Assembly (NCBI RefSeq): GCF_900100375.1
Contig: NZ_FNEZ01000001.1
Span: 62,001 to 126,000 of the forward strand
DNA length: 64,000 nt
Reading direction: 5' to 3'
Source: Flavobacterium noncentrifugens
GTDB taxonomy: Bacteria; Bacteroidota; Bacteroidia; Flavobacteriales; Flavobacteriaceae
The notes beneath the pieces were generated by a model. It searched no databases. It was not told where the DNA came from and saw only the letters and a list, made by a program, of their open reading frames with translations. Made by a program: the position numbers and the translations under genes. How positions within the stretch are numbered: position 1 is the stretch's first letter; each line of letters opens with the position of its first letter. Shown piece after piece: positions 1 to 9,144 of the stretch.

Positions 1-1013
1 GAACTTTCTGCCAGATGGTTTACGGCTGCGGCCAATTCGACCAAACTTTTTTGATCGGCATTTTTCACGACAGGAACGATTAAATTCCCGCTTGGAAGCG
101 CCGTCGCCATTCCGATATTGATGTCCTTGTGAACGATGATGTTTTTTTCATCCACAGACACATTGATCATCGGAAAATCGACAATTGCCTTTGCAACGGC
201 ATCGACGAAAATCGGGGTGAATGTGAGTTTTTCATTGTGCTTTTCGGCAAAAGCGTCTTTATTTTTATTCCGCCAATCGACCAGATTCGTTACATCGACT
301 TCAATAAACGAAGTCACGTGCGGCGAAGTCTGTTTCGAATACACCATATGATCGGCGATCATTTTGCGCATGCGGTCCATTTCAACGATGCGGTCTTTGC
401 CTTCGGAAAATTGAATTACCGGCTTTGGATAAGTCGATTTTGGCAGTTCCGGATTGTTTTGGGAAACACTTTTGATTGGATATTTTCGATTTTTTAAATA
501 ATCAAAAACATCGCTTTTCTGGATTCGGCCTTCAGCGCCTGAACCGGGAATGGATTGCACTTCTTCGAGTGATAAATTTTCCTTTTGTGCAATGCTAATG
601 ATTAGCGGAGAAAGGAATGCATCGGGATTTGATTTTAATTGTTGTTTGTTTTCAGGTTGATGCGACTTTACTTCAACATTCAAAATCAGATCGTTATTCA
701 GACTTTCCCCTTTTTGAGTCTTCTGATTTACATGTTGCGTTTTCCCGATTGTGATTTTCTTTCCGGATGAACTCTCATCAGTTTCAATCATCGCCAGAAC
801 TTCGCCAACTTTCACCACATCATTTTTTCCAAAACGAATTTCAGTAATGACGCCAGAAACCGGTGATGGCACTTCACTATCAACTTTATCGGTCGCCACT
901 TCTAAAATCGTTTCTTCGGCATCGACCACATCACCGACATTTTTAAGCCAGTTGATGATCGTTGCTTCGGAAATGCTTTCGCCCATTTTGGGCATTTTAA
1001 ATTCTACTTTCAT
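1..1013 (-). CDS. 2-oxoacid dehydrogenase E2 (dihydrolipoamide acyltransferase), 3' part outside window
   Basis: Acyltransferase E2 core of a 2-oxoacid dehydrogenase complex (branched-chain or 2-oxoglutarate/pyruvate type), moving an acyl group from lipoate to CoA. About 337 codons are visible from ATG at 1013; the frame runs off the left edge. Residues 1-75 are a lipoyl domain with the acceptor lysine K43 in ATDKVDSEVP. A peripheral-subunit-binding domain follows at about 133-175 (LSPLIISIAQ, GSGAEGRIQKSDV). The catalytic acyltransferase domain starts near 205 (RMRKMIADHMV). It lies last in the minus-strand paa gene train, 126 bp after paaY, so co-transcription is possible but unproven. Substrate class cannot be decided without the C-terminus and the E1 partner. 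Confidence 0.9.
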   Translation of the reverse strand, partial: MKVEFKMPKMGESISEATIINWLKNVGDVVDAEETILEVATDKVDSEVPSPVSGVITEIRFGKNDVVKVGEVLAMIETDESSSGKKITIGKTQHVNQKTQKGESLNNDLILNVEVKSHQPENKQQLKSNPDAFLSPLIISIAQKENLSLEEVQSIPGSGAEGRIQKSDVFDYLKNRKYPIKSVSQNNPELPKSTYPKPVIQFSEGKDRIVEMDRMRKMIADHMVYSKQTSPHVTSFIEVDVTNLVDWRNKNKDAFAEKHNEKLTFTPIFVDAVAKAIVDFPMINVSVDEKNIIVHKDINIGMATALPSGNLIVPVVKNADQKSLVELAAAVNHLAES

Positions 1014-1139
1014 GTCGAATGTCGAACGTCTAATGTCAAACGATTTATCGTTAGTTAAGACTTTTGTTGTATTAATATTTTATTGGTTGAAGTCAGTTTG
1101 TCGGCATCGTCATTCGACGTTCGACGTTTGATATTCGAC
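1014..1139. repeat. Intergenic inverted repeat of GTCGAA/TTCGAC type
   Basis: The spacer between paaY and the E2 gene is framed by degenerate inverted arms: 1014-1042 is built of gtcgaatgtcgaacgtc-like units, and 1108-1139 of their complement (cattcgacgttcgacg). Similar units recur at 1741-1828 after the paaY start. This looks like a dispersed intergenic repeat rather than coding DNA. Confidence 0.6.
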
Positions 1140-1736
1140 CTATTTTTTCCTAAATTCCTCCAATGTTTTATAAAACGCTTCCTGCGTAGGCCGGTTTTCC
1201 GGGATTTCACGCAATGGTTCGACTGCTTTTAAAGTTTCATACAATTCTCTTGGCAGTTTTTGATACAATGCGGTTCCTTTGGTTTTCCATTCGATCATGT
1301 CATCGCTAATGTCTTTGATGACTACGGCTGGATTTCCAACGACCATTTTGCGGTTTGGGATTTGCATTCCTGCTTTAACGAAAGACAAAGCGCCCACGAT
1401 ACATTCGTCGCCAACCACAGCGTCGTCCATAATCACGGCATTCATCCCGATTAAAGAATTTGCACCGATGTTTGCGCCGTGGATAATCGCTCCGTGACCG
1501 ATGTGCGCTCCGGCTTTCAACGTAATGTCTTTGCCGGGAAACATATGGATCGTACAATTTTCCTGAACGTTACAACCGTCTTCTATTACAATGCCACCCC
1601 AATCGCCCCGAATTGCTGCGCCTGGGCCAACATAAACATCCTTTCCGATGATCACATTTCCGGTCACGGCAGCCTGCGGATGAATGAAGCTGCTTTCGTG
1701 AATGACTGGAATAAATCCTTTGAATTCGTATACCAT
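1140..1736 (-). CDS. paaY: PaaY: hexapeptide-repeat hydrolase of phenylacetate catabolism
   Basis: Left-handed beta-helix (gamma-carbonic-anhydrase-like) protein of 198 aa, the usual size for PaaY. Known PaaY proteins are thioesterases that release ring-hydroxylated CoA esters and help the epoxidase avoid dead-end products. The sequence has the family pattern throughout: VIHESSFIHPQAAVTGNV, RGDWGGIVIEDGCNVQENC, the metal-binding histidines in HIGHGAIIHG, GMNAVIMDDAVVG, and the C-terminal VEPLREIPENRP that is typical of PaaY rather than general carbonic anhydrases. It lies between the paa hydratase gene and the E2 gene on the same strand. Identification rests on family resemblance plus context. 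Confidence 0.93.
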   Translation of the reverse strand: MVYEFKGFIPVIHESSFIHPQAAVTGNVIIGKDVYVGPGAAIRGDWGGIVIEDGCNVQENCTIHMFPGKDITLKAGAHIGHGAIIHGANIGANSLIGMNAVIMDDAVVGDECIVGALSFVKAGMQIPNRKMVVGNPAVVIKDISDDMIEWKTKGTALYQKLPRELYETLKAVEPLREIPENRPTQEAFYKTLEEFRKK

Positions 1737-1737
1737 A

Positions 1738-1828
1738 ATTGTTGAATGTCAAATGTCAAACGATTTTGCCGAATCCGAACATTACCTATGGGTTTTCGTT
1801 CGTAATTCGTCGTTGATCATTCGTCATT
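1738..1828. repeat. Degenerate intergenic repeat
   Basis: Spacer between the hydratase gene and paaY with units gaatgtcaaatgtcaaacg on the left and ttcgttcgtaattcgtcg / gatcattcgtcatttt on the right, in inverted orientation. Same style as 1014-1139. No reading frame of its own. Confidence 0.45.
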
Positions 1829-2581
1829 TTATTTAAATTTCTCTAACGTCTTTTTCGTAAAATCCGATAATACCAAACGGCCGCTGATGGCTGCGCGTTC
1901 GGCTAATAAACTGTCCCAGTCGTTTGTGCCTTTCCAGAAAATTTTTTTCATTTCGAGCATGGCTTCCGGATTATAAGTACACAAATGCAAAGCAAATGCT
2001 TCGACAGCAGCATCCATTTCTTCAATGCTTTCATAGACATTGGCAAACAAGCCTTTGCTTCTCGCCCATTCCGCGTCATAGAAATTATTGGCATCGATCG
2101 CGATTTGCGACATGGCTGAAACGCCGATTTTTCTTTCGATTGCCGGTGAAACTACGAATGGTCCGATACCAACATTCAGTTCGCTTAATTTGATTGCTGC
2201 AAATTTTGTTGCCATGCAATAATCGGTGGCTGCTGCAATCCCAACGCCGCCGCCAACTGTTTTTCCCTGGATTCTTCCGATGATGAATTTTGGGCATTTT
2301 CGCATCGCGTTGATCACATTGGCAAAGCCTGAGAAAAATACCTTTCCGGTTTCTGCATCGTTGATGTTGATGAGTTCCTTGAAACTGGCGCCTGCGCAGA
2401 ATGTTCGGTCGCAACCACTTTTTAGTATGATGACTTTGACTTCCGGCGAATTTCCGGCTTCGGTGATCGTTTGTGCCAATAATGAGAGAATATTTCCGGG
2501 CAGAGAATTTTGCTCTGGGTGAAAAAACTCGATTGTGGCGATGTTGTTTTGTGTATTCTGTTTTACGTATGCGTCGTTCAT
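1829..2581 (-). CDS. Enoyl-CoA hydratase/isomerase family protein of the paa block
   Basis: Crotonase-fold protein of 250 aa. The oxyanion-hole regions are visible as TFCAGASFKEL and GRIQGKTVGGGVGIAAA. Within the phenylacetate route such an enzyme would hydrate 2,3-dehydroadipyl-CoA (the PaaF step), since the other crotonase in the cluster (8338-9117) is a clear PaaG. The sequence is less canonical: residues after the second oxyanion motif read TDYCMATKFAAIKLSELNVG. The acid/base residues were not resolved by eye, so a PaaF role is inference from context; no other PaaF candidate is visible in the cluster. It sits between paaZ and paaY on the same strand. Confidence 0.8.
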   Translation of the reverse strand: MNDAYVKQNTQNNIATIEFFHPEQNSLPGNILSLLAQTITEAGNSPEVKVIILKSGCDRTFCAGASFKELININDAETGKVFFSGFANVINAMRKCPKFIIGRIQGKTVGGGVGIAAATDYCMATKFAAIKLSELNVGIGPFVVSPAIERKIGVSAMSQIAIDANNFYDAEWARSKGLFANVYESIEEMDAAVEAFALHLCTYNPEAMLEMKKIFWKGTNDWDSLLAERAAISGRLVLSDFTKKTLEKFK

Positions 2582-2708
2582 ATCTTTAATTTTATTTTAA
2601 AAAGCACCTGACAGCCATTGGAAAAAACCAAAAGTCTGCCAAACTTTCTCCTCTTAATATCAAATTCGTTCAAATGTATGCGTCTGTAACCATTTTTATA
2701 TTTTTTTT

Positions 2709-2738
2709 ACCATTAAGAAATGAAGGTTCATTAAGGCA
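2709..2738. repeat. AACCATTAAG-type intergenic repeat (partial copy)
   Basis: taccattaagaaatgaagg followed by ttcattaaggcatc: a short, partial member of the hairpin repeat also seen at 5372-5412, 10551-10617, 11961-12026 and 38236-38286. Confidence 0.45.
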
Positions 2739-2768
2739 TCATTGATTCTTTCCTATTGATTCTATCGC

Positions 2769-2840
2769 CTAGCCCTGATTGCGGCGGTATCCTCGTAGCG
2801 CAGCGGAGAGATAAAGCCAAAAGCAGGAAAAAGCTCCTGA
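2769..2840 (+). repeat. Dispersed structured intergenic element, copy A
   Basis: Begins ctagccctgattgcggcgg and ends gcaggaaaaagctcctga, matching copies at 9703-9783 and (reverse) 39825-39903. Predicted pairing: CCTG with CAGG as outer stem, and TATC with GATA as inner stem. It lies between paaZ and the hydratase gene, antisense to their transcription. Homology of the three copies is directly visible; a function as RNA is inference. Confidence 0.7.
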
Positions 2841-2850
2841 AAATCGTTAT

Positions 2851-5346
2851 TTATAAAATTCCAAACTGGTTGAAATGATGATTTAAATGTTTCGTATGCA
2901 GCAAATCCCATTCGAATTTGTCCATCATGCCGAAAACGACATTTTTAGTACGCACTTCTGGATTTTCCTTAAAAAATTGCTCGTATTGATGGAATGCTTC
3001 TTTTAATTTTTGCTTCGCAGATTCCAAATCCGGATGAGCCAAATCTTCCAGTCCGTCTTGTTTCATCAGCGGATGTTTGTGATTGATTGGCATCGCGCGG
3101 TGGTTGAAAATCGTTTCGCGCCATTTTTCGAAGTTTTCTTCGGGCGTGGCAATTTCAAAATCCTGGAATTCTCCTGAAGAATAACGCAATGTTTTTTCGA
3201 AGTGCTCAAGCATGTGCTGCGGCGTCATGGTTCCCCAATTGGCTTTGTGATTAACTGTTAATTTTGTCAGATAATCATCAATATTGCTGTTGCTGATTTG
3301 GACAAATGGTGATTTTTTCTGAACCATCGTTAAAATTGTGGCAACGGCTGCAAGTTCGTCATTGTTGTCAAAAACCTCAACAAACCATTTTACGATTCCA
3401 CTTGGCAATTCTTCACCCCGACTGTCGCGTTCTACTTTTTGTTTGCAGGTCAAACGCACATAGATCGTATCGTTGTGGTAAATCGGCTTTAAAAAACGGC
3501 ATTCTTCGAGTCCGTAATTTGCGGCAACCGGGCCTTTATTCGGATACACGAACAATCCCGCGGCAGCGGCTAAGATGAAATAACCGTGTGCCGTTCTTTT
3601 TTCGAAAATGCTGCCTTTAAGCGATGTAATATCCGTATGCGCGTAAAAATGATCCCACGTTAAATTCGCAAAATTGATGATATCAGTATCGGTAACGGTG
3701 CGTTTGTGCGTTTTTAATGACATGCCCGGTTCGATATCGCCCCAATGGTATTTAAACGGATGTTCAGGCGCTTCTTTGTATTTTGAATTGGCTTGGTAAA
3801 TTCCGGTGATTTCAGTCAAAGTTGTTGGCGAACCCTGGATCGCGCAACGCTGCATGTAATGACGAATGCCGCGGATGCCGCCCATTTCCTCTCCACCGCC
3901 TGCTCTACCTGGGCCGCCGTGAACGAGTTGTGGCAATGGCGAGCCGTGGCCGGTGCTTTGTTTGGCATTTTCACGGTTTAAAACCAATATTCTGCCGTGG
4001 TGCGAGGCTGCGTTTACAACATAATCTTTGGCGATTTTATCAGAATTTGTCACGATGGAAGAAACGAGTGAGCCTTTTCCCAATTTGGCCAATTCAACTG
4101 CTTCATCTAAATTTTTATAAGGCATAATCGTAGCAACCGGCCCGAAAGCTTCGGTTTCGTGGACAATCGTATTTTTGAATGGCTGGTCTTCGCGCAGCAA
4201 CATCGGGCTTATGAAAGCGCCTTTAGTGGCATCGGCACCGACCGTTGTAATTTTATCGTAATCGCCGTAAACGATGGCTGCGGTTTTTGCGATTTCGCGC
4301 GTGCGCATTTTGACTTCTTCGACTTGATCACTCGAAACAAGCGAACCCATACGCACTTCTTTTAATCTCGGATCGCCTATCGTGACTTTGCCTAAGGCTT
4401 TTCCGAGTGCGATTTGAACATCTTCAATTAAATTTTCGGGAACGATGATGCGGCGGATCGCGGTACATTTTTGTCCACATTTCACGGTCATTTCAGAACG
4501 TACGGCATTGACGAATAAATCAAATTCGGGTGTTCCGGGAACGGCGTCTTCGCCCAGAACAGAACAATTTAAAGAATCGGCTTCCATATTGAACGGTACC
4601 GACTCAGAGATGATTCTCGAATGTGATTTGAGCATTCTTCCTGTTGATGCCGAACCTGTAAAAGTCACAACATCCTGGGATTCTACAAAATCCAGAATTT
4701 TATTGGCAGAACCACAAATCAATTGCAGTGCGCCTTCGGGCAAAATTCCGGAAGTAATAATTTCCTTTACAACAGCTTCAGTTAAGTACGAAGTTGATGT
4801 TGCTGGTTTAACGATTGCGGGCATTCCGGCCATCCAGTTGACTGCACATTTTTCAAGCATTCCCCAAATCGGGAAATTAAACGCGTTGATATGAACGGCA
4901 ACTCCGGGTTTTGGAACTAAAATATGGTGCGCCATAAATCGGCCGCCGCGTGACAAATCGATCGGATCGCCTTCGACGTCGTAAGGTTGGTTTGGAAACA
5001 ATTTCCGCAGCGATGCATTGGCAAACAAATTCCCGAATCCGCCTTCGATATCGATCCATGAATCGACTCTTGTCGCGCCACTTCTGTAACTTAGTTCGTA
5101 AAACTGTTCTTTGCGTTTTGTTAAATACAAAGCCAGTTTTTTGATCATATTGCCACGTTCCTGAAAGGTCATTTTGCGAAGTTTTTCGCCGCCTTTGGTT
5201 CTTCCGTAATGCAGGATTTCTTCGAAGTTTAAGCCTTCGGTAGAAACATTTGCAATGATGTCGCCGGTGACAGAATCGAATAAGGGCGTGCCTTCTCCGG
5301 TTCCTTCTGTCCAGTGTCCGTTGATGTAATTTCCTAGTTTGCTCAT
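2851..5346 (-). CDS. paaZ: PaaZ: oxepin-CoA hydrolase / semialdehyde dehydrogenase with extra C-terminal DinB-like domain
   Basis: Bifunctional ring-opening enzyme: the hydratase domain opens oxepin-CoA and the aldehyde dehydrogenase domain oxidises the semialdehyde to 3-oxo-5,6-dehydrosuberyl-CoA. Residues 1-500 are the ALDH domain, with the catalytic pair E255 (FNMEADSLN) and C294 (GQKCTAIRR), almost the E. coli numbering. Residues 520-680 are the MaoC-like hydratase with D565 and H570 in TWDHFYAH. The protein has 831 aa, about 150 more than E. coli PaaZ: residues 683-831 resemble DinB/DUF1569 proteins ([41 protein letters not shown]) with candidate metal histidines H715, H820 and H824. The role of this third domain is unknown. 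Confidence 0.96.
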   Translation of the reverse strand: MSKLGNYINGHWTEGTGEGTPLFDSVTGDIIANVSTEGLNFEEILHYGRTKGGEKLRKMTFQERGNMIKKLALYLTKRKEQFYELSYRSGATRVDSWIDIEGGFGNLFANASLRKLFPNQPYDVEGDPIDLSRGGRFMAHHILVPKPGVAVHINAFNFPIWGMLEKCAVNWMAGMPAIVKPATSTSYLTEAVVKEIITSGILPEGALQLICGSANKILDFVESQDVVTFTGSASTGRMLKSHSRIISESVPFNMEADSLNCSVLGEDAVPGTPEFDLFVNAVRSEMTVKCGQKCTAIRRIIVPENLIEDVQIALGKALGKVTIGDPRLKEVRMGSLVSSDQVEEVKMRTREIAKTAAIVYGDYDKITTVGADATKGAFISPMLLREDQPFKNTIVHETEAFGPVATIMPYKNLDEAVELAKLGKGSLVSSIVTNSDKIAKDYVVNAASHHGRILVLNRENAKQSTGHGSPLPQLVHGGPGRAGGGEEMGGIRGIRHYMQRCAIQGSPTTLTEITGIYQANSKYKEAPEHPFKYHWGDIEPGMSLKTHKRTVTDTDIINFANLTWDHFYAHTDITSLKGSIFEKRTAHGYFILAAAAGLFVYPNKGPVAANYGLEECRFLKPIYHNDTIYVRLTCKQKVERDSRGEELPSGIVKWFVEVFDNNDELAAVATILTMVQKKSPFVQISNSNIDDYLTKLTVNHKANWGTMTPQHMLEHFEKTLRYSSGEFQDFEIATPEENFEKWRETIFNHRAMPINHKHPLMKQDGLEDLAHPDLESAKQKLKEAFHQYEQFFKENPEVRTKNVVFGMMDKFEWDLLHTKHLNHHFNQFGIL

Positions 5347-5371
5347 AATTTGAACATTTATATTTTTGTTT

Positions 5372-5412
5372 AAACCATTGAGAACATTAAGTTCATTAAG
5401 CCTTATTGGTTA
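5372..5412. repeat. AACCATTAAG-type hairpin repeat
   Basis: aaaccattgagaacattaag with a short inverted partner cttattggtt, between paaJ and paaZ. Same family as 10551-10617 and 11961-12026. Confidence 0.5.
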
Positions 5413-5428
5413 TCATTCTGTTTTTGCT

Positions 5429-6631
5429 TTATGCACGTTCAATAATCATCGCGTAGCCTTGACCGACACCGATACACATTGTTACTAATGCATAGCGTTT
5501 TCCTGTCAGTTGCAATTCCAATGCTGCGGAATAGGCGATTCTTGCTCCGGTTACGCCAAGCGGATGTCCTATGGCAATCGCGCCGCCATTCGGATTGATT
5601 CGCGGATCGTCGTCTTTTAAACCGAGTGTACGAATCACTGCAATGCTTTGTGCGGCAAACGCTTCGTTGAGTTCGATGATGTCGATTTGGTCTAATGTCA
5701 ATCCGGCTTTCGCCAATGCTTTTCTGGTCGCTTCAACCGGGCCAATTCCCATGACTCGAGGCTCGACGCCAACCACTGCCGAACTTACGATTCTTGCCAG
5801 CGGTTTTAAATTGTATTTTTTGATTGCTATTTCCGATGCGATAATGGTTGCAGCTGCGCCATCATTCAATCCCGAAGAATTTCCTGCAGTTACGCTTCCG
5901 CCGTTTTTAAAAGCGCCTCGCAATTTGCTCAAACCTTCCATTGACGTATTTGGTTTTACGAATTCGTCTTTTGAAAAAACGATCGGATCGCCTTTTCTTT
6001 GTGGAATTTCAACTGCAACAATTTCCTTTTCCAGACGCCCGGATTGTTGTGCTTTTGCAGCTTTCAACTGGCTGTTCATTGCAAACTGATCTTGATCTTC
6101 GCGGGAAATATCATATTGTTCAACCAGGTTTTCTGCGGTTTCGCCCATCGCATCCACACCGTACATTTCCTTCATTTTCGGATTAACAAAACGCCATCCG
6201 AAACTTGAATCATACATTTTAGAATCGGTTCCGTAAGCAGCAGAAGGTTTTGAAACGACTAATGGCCCGCGTGTCATATTTTCAATTCCGCCTGCGATAA
6301 ACACATCGCCATCACCGGCTTTGATCGCTCTGTTGGCATGAATAATTGCCGACAATCCCGAGCTGCACAAACGATTGACTGTTTCTCCTGGCACCGTTTG
6401 TGGCAAACCTGCCAATAACAGCGACATTCTCGCCACATTGCGGTTGTCTTCCCCAGCCTGATTCGCGCAGCCCATAATGACATCGTCATAAGCGTCGGCT
6501 GGAATTTCAGGATGTTTATCCGAGATGGTTTTAATGACCAATGCACCCAGATCGTCCGGACGAACACTTGCCAAACTTCCCTGGTAATTTCCTATTGGCG
6601 TTCGAACGCCATCTATAATGTATGCTTCCAT
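5429..6631 (-). CDS. paaJ: PaaJ: 3-oxoadipyl-CoA thiolase
   Basis: Thiolase of 400 aa that cleaves 3-oxoadipyl-CoA (and 3-oxo-5,6-dehydrosuberyl-CoA) to acetyl-CoA plus succinyl-CoA or the shortened dehydro-acyl-CoA. Thiolase signatures are complete: the acyl-accepting cysteine in NRLCSSGLSAI, the histidine motif GGAIAIGHPLGVTGAR, and the C-terminal cysteine in TMCIGVGQG. The N-terminus (IIDGVRTPIGNYQG) fits the PaaJ/PcaF group. It lies between paaI and paaZ on the minus strand. A PcaF function in a beta-ketoadipate route cannot be excluded by sequence, but no other aromatic genes of that route are nearby. Confidence 0.94.
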   Translation of the reverse strand: MEAYIIDGVRTPIGNYQGSLASVRPDDLGALVIKTISDKHPEIPADAYDDVIMGCANQAGEDNRNVARMSLLLAGLPQTVPGETVNRLCSSGLSAIIHANRAIKAGDGDVFIAGGIENMTRGPLVVSKPSAAYGTDSKMYDSSFGWRFVNPKMKEMYGVDAMGETAENLVEQYDISREDQDQFAMNSQLKAAKAQQSGRLEKEIVAVEIPQRKGDPIVFSKDEFVKPNTSMEGLSKLRGAFKNGGSVTAGNSSGLNDGAAATIIASEIAIKKYNLKPLARIVSSAVVGVEPRVMGIGPVEATRKALAKAGLTLDQIDIIELNEAFAAQSIAVIRTLGLKDDDPRINPNGGAIAIGHPLGVTGARIAYSAALELQLTGKRYALVTMCIGVGQGYAMIIERA

Positions 6632-6640
6632 CTTTTTTGT

Positions 6641-6714
6641 TAATGGATAATGGACAATTGATAATGGACAATGCTGCCCTCATTATCAATTGTCAATTAT
6701 CAATTGTTAATTGT
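6641..6714. repeat. TTAATTGTC/GACAATTAA-rich inverted repeat
   Basis: Spacer between paaI and paaJ containing gataatggacaattgataatgg and, inverted, attatcaattgtcaattatc. It reaches into the last codons of paaI, which suggests insertion or expansion of a simple degenerate repeat at the gene end. Confidence 0.55.
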
Positions 6715-7117
6715 CTTCCCATTCTTTACCTGTTCGATAAGCAACACCCTTAAATAAAGCAACGAGGGTATTTTCTTTTTTGATTTCGACTATGTAAAAT
6801 CCGATTTTGTTTTTGAGGCTTTCCAATGTGGCTTCGGCGGTAATGTAATCTCCTGCTTCCAAAGCTTCAATATGGTTGATCGAGGTTTCGATTGAAACTG
6901 CAAATCTTCCGTTGGTATTCACCGCAAATCCAAATGCGGTATCGGCTAATGAATACGTAATGCCACCATGCGCTTTTTGCATGCTGTTTAACATTTCCGG
7001 GCGAACGGTCATTCCGAGTTTGCATTTACCGATTTCGCATTCCAGGATTTCGATACCGAGCCATTGGCTAAACGGATCAAGCGACAACATTTTATATGGG
7101 ATTGCTGTGCCTTCCAT
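6707..7117 (-). CDS. paaI: PaaI: hydroxyphenylacetyl-CoA thioesterase
   Basis: Hotdog-fold thioesterase of 136 aa, the usual PaaI size. Known PaaI enzymes hydrolyse ring-hydroxylated phenylacetyl-CoA esters, rescuing CoA. The family motif is visible as MLNSMQKAHGGITYSLADTAFGFA with the histidine and following glycines of the active site, preceded by DPFSQWLGIEI. The start codon overlaps the stop of paaH by one base (TAATG), indicating translational coupling. Confidence 0.93.
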   Translation of the reverse strand: MEGTAIPYKMLSLDPFSQWLGIEILECEIGKCKLGMTVRPEMLNSMQKAHGGITYSLADTAFGFAVNTNGRFAVSIETSINHIEALEAGDYITAEATLESLKNKIGFYIVEIKKENTLVALFKGVAYRTGKEWEDN

Positions 7118-8265
7118 TAGAAAAAAGTTTTGTTTTCGGCGTTTATTTTTCTAAGTAGCGGACTGCATCTGTATCGGTCTTCATGGTATTCGTTGTACAA
7201 GCCATCGAGTACCGAAACACACCAATCAATTCCAATTTCGTCTGCCCACGCCAGCAATCCTTTTGGGTAATTAACGCCTTTGGTCATCGCGTTGTCTATG
7301 TCTTTTGCCGAAGCGATATTTAAAAACAAAGCATCGGCGGCTTCGTTGATCAGCATGACTAAAATGCGTCCGGAAATGTATTTACCCAAATTGTCGTTCT
7401 CAGTCGGCAAGGGCATTGCTTCCGAATAATTGTAAAATCCGCGACCCGATTTTTTGCCTAAAAAGCCTGCTTCTAGCAAACGTTTCTGAGTGAAAGACGG
7501 TTTGTATCTGGGATCGAAATAGAAGGCGGTGAATACGGTTTCCGTTACGATATAATTGACGTCATGTCCGATAAAATCCATCAGTTCAAATGGTCCCATC
7601 CGAAATCCACCAAAAGTTTTCATTGCCCAATCGATCGTTGCAAAATCGGCTTTTCCTTCTTCATACAAACGGAGTGCTTCGCCATAAAACGGACGTGCGA
7701 GACGATTGACGATAAATCCCGGCGTGTCTTTGGCTACAGCCACGACTTTCTTCCAATCGGAAATGATCTGGATGGTTTTATTTAAAACTTCCTCACTCGT
7801 TTGGATCGCCGGAATGACTTCGACCAATTGCATCAACGGTGCAGGATTGAAAAAATGGATCCCGATAACGCGGTCTGATTTTTCGCATGAGGCGGCAATT
7901 GACGCGATGGATAATGAGGAAGTATTTGACGCTAAAATCGTATGTTCTGAAACGATATTTTCGAGCTCTGAGAATAATTTGCGTTTGATTTCGAGGTTTT
8001 CTACGATCGCTTCAATAACCAGATCAGCATCGGATAACTCATTTAAGTCATTAACATAAGCAATTGAATTTGACATTCTGTTTTTTTCCGAATCATCGAT
8101 TTTGCCTCTTTCAAGCAACATTGCGAGCGTCTTTTCCAATGCCGATTTACTTTTAGATAACGCTTCCGAACTTGTGTCGTAAATTTTCACATAACAACCC
8201 GCAGTCGCCGTCACTTGTGCAATGCCACTTCCCATTGTTCCTGATCCGATTACTGCTACTTTCAT
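7117..8265 (-). CDS. paaH: PaaH: 3-hydroxyadipyl-CoA dehydrogenase
   Basis: NAD-dependent 3-hydroxyacyl-CoA dehydrogenase of 382 aa oxidising 3-hydroxyadipyl-CoA to 3-oxoadipyl-CoA. The N-terminal Rossmann fold shows GSGTMGSGIAQ; the NAD and catalytic region shows ASNTSSLSI and GIHFFNPAPLMQLVEVI with the catalytic histidine. Two C-terminal helical 3HCDH segments follow (about 185-280 and 295-375). It is shorter than E. coli PaaH (475 aa). It is immediately followed by paaI with a one-base overlap. Confidence 0.93.
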   Translation of the reverse strand: MKVAVIGSGTMGSGIAQVTATAGCYVKIYDTSSEALSKSKSALEKTLAMLLERGKIDDSEKNRMSNSIAYVNDLNELSDADLVIEAIVENLEIKRKLFSELENIVSEHTILASNTSSLSIASIAASCEKSDRVIGIHFFNPAPLMQLVEVIPAIQTSEEVLNKTIQIISDWKKVVAVAKDTPGFIVNRLARPFYGEALRLYEEGKADFATIDWAMKTFGGFRMGPFELMDFIGHDVNYIVTETVFTAFYFDPRYKPSFTQKRLLEAGFLGKKSGRGFYNYSEAMPLPTENDNLGKYISGRILVMLINEAADALFLNIASAKDIDNAMTKGVNYPKGLLAWADEIGIDWCVSVLDGLYNEYHEDRYRCSPLLRKINAENKTFF

Positions 8266-8277
8266 ATTTCTTATTTG

Positions 8278-8320
8278 AACACGGATTCACACGAATAAAC
8301 GCAGATTCACGCGGATTTTT
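8278..8320. repeat. ACACGGATTCAC-type intergenic repeat
   Basis: Between paaG and paaH: cacggattcacacgaataaa followed by cgcagattcacgcggattt, two unit-like halves. A related piece (gcgcggatctacgcagattc) lies at 9661-9682 next to the paaD start. Looks like a degenerate dispersed repeat. Confidence 0.5.
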
Positions 8321-8337
8321 CTGTTTGCTTCTACTAA

Positions 8338-9117
8338 TTAATTCCCTTTAAATTCCGGCATTCTTTTTTCCATAAATGCATTTACGCCTTCTTGGTAATC
8401 GTTTGACGAACTCGCTTCAATTTGCAAATCAGATTCTAAAGCGAGTTGCTGTTGCAGATTATTTGACAGCGATTCATTGAGTAATTTTTTGGTTAATCCA
8501 ATGGCTTTTGTTGGCATGTTTGCTAATGTCGCAGCGATTTTCTGGATTTCTTCTTCGAAAATTGCAATCGGATAAAATTTATAAATCATTCCGAGGTTTA
8601 ATGCTTCAGTTGCTGAAACTTTATCGCCGAGCATCATCAACGCCGATGCTTTTTGGAAACCGATCAATCGTGGCAAAAAGAAAGTTCCGGCACTGTCGGG
8701 CACCAATCCTATTTTGCTGAATGCCTGAATAAACGCAGCATTTTCGGCAGCGATAACAATATCACAAGCGAGTGCGATATTAGCTCCGGCTCCTGCAGCA
8801 ACGCCATTTACGGCAGCTAAAATCGGTTTTTCAATGGTTCGGATTCTGGAAATGATCGGATTGTAATGTTCTTCTAATATTTTCCTGAAACCCGGATTTA
8901 ATTCCGGTGTCGTGACTTCTTTTAAATCCTGTCCGGCGCAAAATGCTTTTCCGGCTCCTGTGATGACAATCGCGCGAACGTTTGTATCGTTTGCACAATC
9001 GTCTAAAGTTTGCTGCATTAAAAGCGCCATTTCACGGTTAAAACTGTTGAATACTTCCGGGCGGTTCAGCGTGATATAGGCAATGTTATTTTCTGTTTTT
9101 AAGACAATGGAACTCAT
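8338..9117 (-). CDS. paaG: PaaG: 1,2-epoxyphenylacetyl-CoA isomerase
   Basis: Crotonase-fold enzyme of 259 aa converting ring-1,2-epoxyphenylacetyl-CoA to oxepin-CoA; PaaG also isomerises a double bond later in the pathway. The sequence follows PaaG along its length: TLNRPEVFNSFNREM, AFCAGQDLKEV, AAVNGVAAGAGANIALACD, FSKIGLVPDSAGTFFLPR with the catalytic aspartate of the isomerase group, and a C-terminus of YQEGVNAFMEKRMPEFKG. It lies between paaD and paaH. Confidence 0.94.
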   Translation of the reverse strand: MSSIVLKTENNIAYITLNRPEVFNSFNREMALLMQQTLDDCANDTNVRAIVITGAGKAFCAGQDLKEVTTPELNPGFRKILEEHYNPIISRIRTIEKPILAAVNGVAAGAGANIALACDIVIAAENAAFIQAFSKIGLVPDSAGTFFLPRLIGFQKASALMMLGDKVSATEALNLGMIYKFYPIAIFEEEIQKIAATLANMPTKAIGLTKKLLNESLSNNLQQQLALESDLQIEASSSNDYQEGVNAFMEKRMPEFKGN

Positions 9118-9144
9118 TATTAATTATTAACTGTTAATTATTAA

